Of a stretch of 48,439 bases of DNA, positions 43,635-48,439 are shown one piece after another. The DNA lies in the IMG/VR virus record IMGVR_UViG_3300030098_003452, positions 1 to 48,439 of that record. One strand, 5' to 3'. Below the pieces are notes generated by a model. That model made no database searches, was not told where the DNA came from, and saw nothing but the letters and a program-made list of their open reading frames with translations. Source of the stretch: a virus. Made by a program: the position numbers and the translations under genes. Position 1 is the first letter of the stretch. Each line of letters begins with the position of its first letter.

Positions 43635-43994
43635 ATGAAATTTACTGCAAAACGGAAGATATTTACAGTGTATATGTTAATAATTATCTTCACTATATTA
43701 GCTAACTCTGCTTTTGGACAAGTAACCGTTAAACATTTTAATGCTGAATGGAACAAATCTAATGGAGTAGAATGGTTTATGGATTTGAAAGATTGCAACA
43801 CTAAAAGCTATGTTGATATAGGTAAAAATCCAGAAGCACAGAAAAAATATAAAATAGCCGTTGTACCTACAATTATAATATTTAAAGACGGTGAAGAAGT
43901 TTCTAGATTTCAAGCTGATTTAAGTTTTAAAATGTTAGCCACAAAAGAAGAAGTACAAGAAGAAATAGACAATCAATTAATGAGTGATTTTTAA
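43635..43994 (+). CDS. Exported thioredoxin-fold protein lacking CxxC (119 aa)
   Basis: A signal peptide (hydrophobic residues 11-23, end ANSAFGQ) is followed by the thioredoxin pattern VTVKHFNAEW...KIAVVPTIIIFKDGEEVSRF, with the cis-proline at residue 78. The site where the active CxxC would be is NKSNGVEW (about 40-47), with no Cys; one Cys is at 54. Thus it is a redox-inactive relative, perhaps a binding or folding protein. The product is expected in the periplasm. It lies in the cluster of exported proteins. Confidence 0.7.
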   Translation: MKFTAKRKIFTVYMLIIIFTILANSAFGQVTVKHFNAEWNKSNGVEWFMDLKDCNTKSYVDIGKNPEAQKKYKIAVVPTIIIFKDGEEVSRFQADLSFKMLATKEEVQEEIDNQLMSDF

Positions 43995-43995
43995 C

Positions 43996-44181
43996 ATGGT
44001 ATATAAAATGAGCGGTTGGAGTGGGTACCAAAACTCACCATTAGATAAAAAAGAAAAATTTAAACCACATATGATGTATAGCAAAACCGGCGAAAGTAAA
44101 ATAGCTAACACGTATGAAGAACATTTAAATTTGCAAGAAAAAGGTTGGGGTCATACAAAACCTAAAAAACAAAGTAAATGA
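43996..44181 (+). CDS. Small tag-like protein (61 aa)
   Basis: I place the start at ATG 43996, 1 bp after the upstream stop. It begins MVYKMSGWSGYQNSPLDKK, a degenerate form of the tag (VYKMSG..., with SPL nearby) found elsewhere in the window. The rest is Lys-rich and short. The alternative start at 43984 would add MIFN. Its stop overlaps the next gene by 4 bp (ATGA). No other domain is recognised. Confidence 0.55.
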   Translation: MVYKMSGWSGYQNSPLDKKEKFKPHMMYSKTGESKIANTYEEHLNLQEKGWGHTKPKKQSK

Positions 44182-46403
44182 AAAAAATATTTATATTATT
44201 ACTATTACCTATAATAACTTTCGCACAAAAAGAAGTTGTTATACATATCAAAACAGATAACTATCCTAGTGAGACAAAATGGACTTTATATAAAGACGCT
44301 TATCAAGGAAGCATAATAGCTTCAGTTCCTTATGGACATTATACTCAAAGTAACACTATGCATAGAGACACTGTTTATATGGCAGATAGTATTACTGATA
44401 TATCTTGGGTTATATTTGATAGTTATGGAGATGGAATTGTAAACGGTGAGTATTACGTAACTATATGTGGGGATACATTAATTAACTATCCTGTATCTAC
44501 GTTTACAACTGGATTAATACATAATAGAGTTGTGCCACAATGCATGCCCCAACCACCACCATCATCTGGATGTGTTCCAGCTATGGTAAATATTAATTTA
44601 GATCAATATCAAAGTGAAACAACTTGGGATATAAAAGATTCAACAGGTGCTATTATAGCAGCAGGAGGACCTTATACAAACGCTCCTGATTATCAACCAC
44701 AATTTGAACCAGTATGTTTACCCACAGGTAATCTAACTTTTACAATATACGATTCTTATGGAGACGGACTAGCTGGTAGCTTGTGGGGAGGGCAAGACGG
44801 GTCTTACTACCTGATACAATGTGGAGATACCTTAGTGCATGGTACCGTTGCTAACTTTGGGACAGATTCCACTCATACCTTTATATCAGACACCTGCGTT
44901 CCTCCACCACCAGTACCAGGATGTACAGATGAAGATTATGTAGAATATAATCCTTTAGCAACTGTAGATGACTCATCGTGTGTAACTTTAAAGATTTGGG
45001 GTTGTACTGATTCTACAATGTTTAATTATAATCCTATAGCTAACACAATGGATTATATAGATAGTTGTGATTATACACTTATATTACATGATCTTGTAGG
45101 AAATGGTTGGGTTGGTAGTAAATTAGAAATATATCAAGAAGACAAAGATACTAGCGTGTTTTTTATGACACAACCTAGTTTAAATCAACAGTTTTCTATA
45201 AACTTATATGCTCCTGAAGAAGTACAAGCTAAATTTTTTGTTTCTCAACAAGCTCAACACACGGCGTTAGAATGTGGTTTTACTTTAATAAACCCTTATG
45301 GTGATACTGTTATAAGTGTTGTTCCACCGTTTATAGTACCGTTTCAAACATATACAGGTACAACATACTGCGGAAACACATGTATAGAAATAATAGAAGG
45401 TTGTATGGATAGTTTGGCGTTTAATTACAATTCTTTAGCAAATACATCTGAAACTTGTTATTATAGTCCCGGATGTACGTCTCCTGCATATCTAGAGTAT
45501 CATATCGATACATCTAACGCAGTTTATTCGGATTTTAATATACAGGATAGTTGTCAAACTTTAGCTGTGTTTGGATGCACGGATTCAATTGCGTTTAATT
45601 ATGAGCCTGAAGCCAACGTAGATAATGGTGGGTGCGTTCCTGTTATATATGGGTGTATGGAAAGTCTTGCATTTAACTACAACCCATTAGCTAACACTCC
45701 TGATACATGTATAGCCTATCTATACGGGTGTACAGATCCAACTATGTTTAATTATGACTCATTAGCAAATGCTGACGATGGATCATGTGTACCATTTGTG
45801 TACGGTTGTACTGATTCTACTATGTTTAATTTTAATCCTTTGGCAAATGCAGAGTATACTCCTACCAATTGTACTCCTTATATTTATGGTTGTACCGATC
45901 CTTCTATGCTTAACTATAACCCACAAGCTAACACAGAAGATTTTAGCTGTATACCTTATATTTACGGTTGTACTGATAGTACTGCCCTTAACTATGATTC
46001 AACAGCTAATACTGATAATGGTTCGTGTGTGGCTATGGTTGAAGGATGCATGGATCAGTCTGCGTACAACTATGATATTACGGCTAATGTTAATGATTCT
46101 GCTTCTTGCTTATATAGTGCTAATTGTGTCACTGGTCCAGGTAATCCTTACTGGCTTAATGACCCTTGTTACGAATGGGTAATAGAAATAGATGAATATT
46201 GTTGTGAAAATGAATGGGATACAATCTGTCAAGCTACTTACGCTTACTGCGAGGGAACTTGGATAGGACCTTTACCAAAAAGATTTGATAAACAATTACT
46301 AATGGTTACTGATATACTTGGTAGACCAGCAAAACCAGGTAATAATAAAATATTGTTATTTATATATAACGATGGAACAGTAGAAAAAAAATATACGAGA
46401 TGA
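44178..46403 (+). CDS. Secreted repeat protein with type IX sorting-like end (741 aa)
   Basis: A signal peptide (MKKIFILLLLPIITFAQ) starts the protein. Residues 20-240 hold DSYGDG-type domains (for example IFDSYGDGIVNGEYYV and IYDSYGDGLAGSLWGG). Between about 248 and 644 are 11 Cys-bounded repeats of the form GC(T/M)D..FNYNP.AN...C. A YCC...WDTICQ..YAYC motif and a final region ILGRPAKPGNNKILLFIYN DGTVEKKY follow, resembling marine flavobacterial secreted proteins and their type IX sorting ends. It was probably acquired from a host lineage. The role may be surface binding, protection or changing the infected cell surface. Confidence 0.8.
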   Translation: MKKIFILLLLPIITFAQKEVVIHIKTDNYPSETKWTLYKDAYQGSIIASVPYGHYTQSNTMHRDTVYMADSITDISWVIFDSYGDGIVNGEYYVTICGDTLINYPVSTFTTGLIHNRVVPQCMPQPPPSSGCVPAMVNINLDQYQSETTWDIKDSTGAIIAAGGPYTNAPDYQPQFEPVCLPTGNLTFTIYDSYGDGLAGSLWGGQDGSYYLIQCGDTLVHGTVANFGTDSTHTFISDTCVPPPPVPGCTDEDYVEYNPLATVDDSSCVTLKIWGCTDSTMFNYNPIANTMDYIDSCDYTLILHDLVGNGWVGSKLEIYQEDKDTSVFFMTQPSLNQQFSINLYAPEEVQAKFFVSQQAQHTALECGFTLINPYGDTVISVVPPFIVPFQTYTGTTYCGNTCIEIIEGCMDSLAFNYNSLANTSETCYYSPGCTSPAYLEYHIDTSNAVYSDFNIQDSCQTLAVFGCTDSIAFNYEPEANVDNGGCVPVIYGCMESLAFNYNPLANTPDTCIAYLYGCTDPTMFNYDSLANADDGSCVPFVYGCTDSTMFNFNPLANAEYTPTNCTPYIYGCTDPSMLNYNPQANTEDFSCIPYIYGCTDSTALNYDSTANTDNGSCVAMVEGCMDQSAYNYDITANVNDSASCLYSANCVTGPGNPYWLNDPCYEWVIEIDEYCCENEWDTICQATYAYCEGTWIGPLPKRFDKQLLMVTDILGRPAKPGNNKILLFIYNDGTVEKKYTR

Positions 46404-46648
46404 GAAATACACCATTAAAAGCATTTGCGTCACCATTAAAACATGATATGGAAAAAGAACATGCTCATTCGGAAGATGCTAGTAGAAGCTCGAGACCTTA
46501 TATAACAGTTGATGGAGAACACGGAAGCACTATGAATATTGAAAATGTTTCTGGACATTCTTCTACTCAAGGAACTTATAGTGAATTATACCGAAAATCT
46601 CGAGATAAGAAAATAAAAGAAATAAGAGCTAGTCAAAAGAAAAAATGA
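46400..46648 (+). CDS. Small SPLK-motif protein (82 aa)
   Basis: It begins MRNTPLKAFASPLKHDMEKEH, with TPLK and SPLK motifs reminiscent of the tag family's SP(L) motif, and continues Ser/His/Glu/Lys-rich to a basic end (KEIRASQKKK). It overlaps both neighbours by 4 bp (ATGA), so it belongs to the coupled cluster. It has no signal peptide although its neighbours do. The function is unknown. Confidence 0.55.
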   Translation: MRNTPLKAFASPLKHDMEKEHAHSEDASRSSRPYITVDGEHGSTMNIENVSGHSSTQGTYSELYRKSRDKKIKEIRASQKKK

Positions 46649-46857
46649 AAAAATTATTACTAGTATTACTAATAGGTTTAACCTCTTGTATTGTACCACA
46701 ACATATTGAATCCGATAAGTGTTGTGATAAACACACCTATATTCCTACTTATTATCAACCTACAAGAGTTGTTATAATAAAGAAAGATAAACCAATATAT
46801 AAAAGAAATATAAAAGTTAAAATAAATAAACATAGAAAAACTATAAAAAGAAAATGA
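46645..46857 (+). CDS. Small lipoprotein, outer-membrane spanin candidate (70 aa)
   Basis: The N-terminus MKKLLLVLLIGLTSC ends in a lipobox (LTSC), so it is probably a lipoprotein. Two further Cys (DKCCDK) follow, and the C-terminus is strongly basic (KRNIKVKINKHRKTIKRK). Its small size and lipobox are usual for outer-membrane (Rz1-like) spanins of phage lysis systems. It is not next to an inner spanin, though the membrane coiled-coil protein at 43338 is in the same cluster. It is coupled by ATGA overlaps. Confidence 0.6.
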   Translation: MKKLLLVLLIGLTSCIVPQHIESDKCCDKHTYIPTYYQPTRVVIIKKDKPIYKRNIKVKINKHRKTIKRK

Positions 46858-47951
46858 AGAAAATATTAATATTACTCTTATTGCCATTATTTAGTTTTTC
46901 ACAGTTTACTTACAAAGGATACGAATATAATATTGAGAATATTTTTAAAAATCAATTAAAGTTTTCTACTATATATGGAGCTGTTAATGGTGGAAATTCT
47001 ATATCTGATGTTAAAACATTTTCTATTCTTGATGGTTTACAAACTTCAACAATAGAAACTCCATTTGATTATTCTGTTACCATAGGTATTAGAAAGATAG
47101 CTAGATTTGGACATGAAAATAAAGCTCAAACATTTTATGACGGTACAGAATCTAATTATACAGATGCTGCTACTGTAGGTAAAGTACAGGGATTTGAGTA
47201 TTTATTTGAGGTAGATTATGCTAGACAACAAGGTATAGATTATATAGACCAACACCATTTTATTAGATATAGTTCTGATGATAATTGTGATGGGCCTTTA
47301 TGCATAGATCATTTTGCTGCTAAAGTAGAGTATTTAAAAGATGGTTTTGCAGATGTTGAATATTTTGAATTATCAGAAAGATATAGGTATAAAAAAGATA
47401 AAAACTTAGCGTTTAGTATAGGTGCTGTACATAGATTAGCAGAACCGTATGGATACGATCCTTTAGCGGATTGGATGTTGTCAAATGGTAATTTACATTA
47501 CACTTATTTAGCTTTAGAAGAGGGGTATAATGTAGACGTAGCTAATGATATATATATGGATCCTGATGGAAACATTGTTGCTAATAGCGCTGATGTATGG
47601 AAAGAAATTGTTATACCTCAGGTGCTAGCAGATTATACAACCAAAAAAAGAAATGAATTAGAGAGAATCATACAGCACTCTATTGTTATAGGTTTTGATT
47701 ACTATAAATATACCAAAAGCAATTGGTTACACGCTTGGGGAAATATATTACCTTATCATTATAATGATGGTAATGAGTTTTCTTATCATAATTATATAGA
47801 AGACAACCAATGGTATGATTATTCTGGAGGCATTATATTTGGGCAAAAAGTTAGTAAGCAATTAGGATTATTTGCTGAAGGTAAATATAATAAATATTGG
47901 AATAGAGAATGGTATGATTTTAAATTTGGTATTAATTATATTATAAGGTAA
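46854..47951 (+). CDS. Exported outer-membrane barrel-like protein (365 aa)
   Basis: A signal peptide (MKKILILLLLPLFSFSQ) is followed by a mature protein rich in alternating beta segments and aromatic residues, ending FAEGKYNKYWNREWYDFKFGINYIIR, which looks like the last strand of an outer-membrane beta barrel. No catalytic motif is visible. It could alter the host outer membrane, for example to block other phages, or help lysis. The start overlaps the lipoprotein gene by 4 bp, and the end overlaps the next gene as TAATG. Confidence 0.65.
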   Translation: MKKILILLLLPLFSFSQFTYKGYEYNIENIFKNQLKFSTIYGAVNGGNSISDVKTFSILDGLQTSTIETPFDYSVTIGIRKIARFGHENKAQTFYDGTESNYTDAATVGKVQGFEYLFEVDYARQQGIDYIDQHHFIRYSSDDNCDGPLCIDHFAAKVEYLKDGFADVEYFELSERYRYKKDKNLAFSIGAVHRLAEPYGYDPLADWMLSNGNLHYTYLALEEGYNVDVANDIYMDPDGNIVANSADVWKEIVIPQVLADYTTKKRNELERIIQHSIVIGFDYYKYTKSNWLHAWGNILPYHYNDGNEFSYHNYIEDNQWYDYSGGIIFGQKVSKQLGLFAEGKYNKYWNREWYDFKFGINYIIR

Positions 47952-48121
47952 TGAAAATTGGTACTAAAAGACAAGAAAGATTTAAAAAATCAAACACAGG
48001 TTATATACAAAAAAATAATCCATTTCCAGTGACTAGCTGTGGAAGAAGAAGAACGTTAATGATGACAAACAAACCTGTAAAATTATTTATGAAAAATAAA
48101 AATACGAATTATGACATTTAA
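47951..48121 (+). CDS. Small basic protein (56 aa)
   Basis: I translated this frame directly: ATG at 47951 overlapping the upstream stop (TAATG), stop at 48119-48121, 56 residues starting MKIGTKRQERFKKSNTGY. It is Lys/Arg-rich with the motif NNPFPVTSCGRRR. Its last 11 bp overlap the start of the next gene. No domain is recognised. Tight coupling and the basic composition, like that of the tagged genes, support it as real. Confidence 0.5.
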   Translation: MKIGTKRQERFKKSNTGYIQKNNPFPVTSCGRRRTLMMTNKPVKLFMKNKNTNYDI

Positions 48122-48401
48122 AATGAAAGGTTCTCCACATAAAATGGGGGCAATAATAGGTACTTCTGCTTTTAAACAAGATAAAAACAAAACAGTAACA
48201 AAAAAAGAAAAAGAATATGCTACGGCAGGTATACCTGGAACTGTTTATGACGTAGATGGCAACAAAGTGTCTACAGATAATATGGACCACGGTAATTTAA
48301 CTGAGTGGAAAACTGGTGAAGATGGTAGAAAATATTTCACCGTTAAAGAAGACACAAAAAGATACGAGGCGGATACTAGATTTTATTTAAAATCTAAATA
48401 A
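48111..48401 (+). CDS. Tagged protein (96 aa), FKMKGSPHK
   Basis: It begins MTFKMKGSPHKMGAIIGTSAFKQ, nearly matching the starts at 2715 (FKMKGSPHKTG, GTSAHK) and 1652 (TSAFKQ), which lie more than 45 kb away. The rest is short and charged, with a motif YDVDGNKVSTDNMDH and a basic C-terminus. It has no signal peptide, unlike most genes in this cluster. This copy shows that the tag family is present at both ends of the window. Confidence 0.75.
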   Translation: MTFKMKGSPHKMGAIIGTSAFKQDKNKTVTKKEKEYATAGIPGTVYDVDGNKVSTDNMDHGNLTEWKTGEDGRKYFTVKEDTKRYEADTRFYLKSK

Positions 48402-48406
48402 AGACC

Positions 48407-48439
48407 GTGTATACTTATAAAATTTCCCCATTAAAAGTA
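48407..48439 (+). CDS. Start of a right-edge gene, GTG start, YKISPLK
   Basis: A GTG at 48407, 5 bp after the preceding stop, opens a frame that runs exactly to the window end and reads (M)YTYKISPLKV. The YK-I-SPLK pattern recalls the tag family (VYKMSG...SPL, ASPLK). It is a partial gene with 11 codons visible, so no function can be given. Confidence 0.4.
   Translation, partial: MYTYKISPLKV

Noticed and set aside
44919-46109. Repeat array considered as CRISPR
   Set aside because: The repeats are in-frame protein repeats with variable DNA, not identical direct repeats with unique spacers.
45769-46182. 137-codon + strand frame in the repeat protein
   Set aside because: It is an out-of-frame reading of the GCTD repeats, Leu/Ile/Val-rich by repeat periodicity.
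1-48439. Circular joining of the window ends
   Set aside because: Tagged genes occur at both ends, which fits a circular map, but joining the edge gene to the left end gives only a short frame (stop after a few codons), and no replication genes are present, so a complete genome cannot be claimed.

Overview
This window looks like the structural half of a tailed double-stranded DNA phage (podovirus-like gene order) that infects a marine member of the Bacteroidota, probably a flavobacterium. The phage assignment rests on an ordered series of probable small terminase, large terminase, portal, scaffold-like protein, major capsid protein, connector and tail-tube-like proteins, internal virion proteins and a 3522-residue virion-type protein, all on the + strand. 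The host guess rests on three things. The genome is AT-rich with A/T-rich leaders and no clear Shine-Dalgarno sequences. Signal peptides end in FAQ, FSQ or FGQ. A secreted protein carries the GCTD-type repeats and DGTVEKK-type C-terminus known from marine flavobacterial secreted proteins. No replication, RNA polymerase or integrase gene is visible, so the window is probably not the whole genome.

Layout. 1-436: small acidic genes on the - strand, heading left, each preceded by a copy of the same 38-bp promoter-like element. 437-938: a divergent intergenic region with a very G-rich polypurine tract, a 22-bp direct repeat and a palindrome. 939-4106: five small, mostly basic proteins sharing the start M(A/T)FK(M/L)K, plus one 96-residue protein without it. 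4148-5960: a phage groEL-groES pair. 6038-10303: a small virion-like protein, a basic protein, a tagged HExxH protein, a tagged protein with a possible -1 frameshift, a holin, a virion-like protein and two LamG/concanavalin-like proteins. 10335-11625: small proteins leading to the packaging genes. 11622-19044: terminase, portal, scaffold-like protein and capsid protein, followed by a clear hairpin terminator. 19117-29789: connector, tail and tip proteins. 29838-43287: a cupin, internal virion proteins and the giant multidomain protein (HExxH, HAD phosphatase-like, two Cys/His fingers). 43338-48439: a coupled cluster rich in exported proteins (membrane coiled-coil protein, thioredoxin-fold protein, 741-residue secreted repeat protein, lipoprotein, likely outer-membrane barrel), ending with more tagged genes.

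The strongest candidate for something undescribed is the short N-terminal tag FKMKGSP. It heads a set of otherwise unrelated small basic proteins at both ends of the window, plus one HExxH protein and one protein with a candidate frameshift. It behaves like a shared targeting or processing signal, for example for packaging into the capsid or for cleavage by a phage protease. Other points of interest are the export cluster that appears to use the host type IX secretion route, the groEL-groES pair, a tail protein split in two, a duplicated tip domain, and two GC-rich UNCG hairpins flanking the gene after the capsid gene.

How the genes may work together: packaging and head genes build the capsid, the chaperonin pair may fold capsid or other virion proteins, and the tail and internal proteins form the ejection apparatus. 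The tagged basic proteins and the giant protein may be carried in the virion, while the right-end exported proteins act on the host envelope. All functional calls are from reading the translations; no database search was possible.
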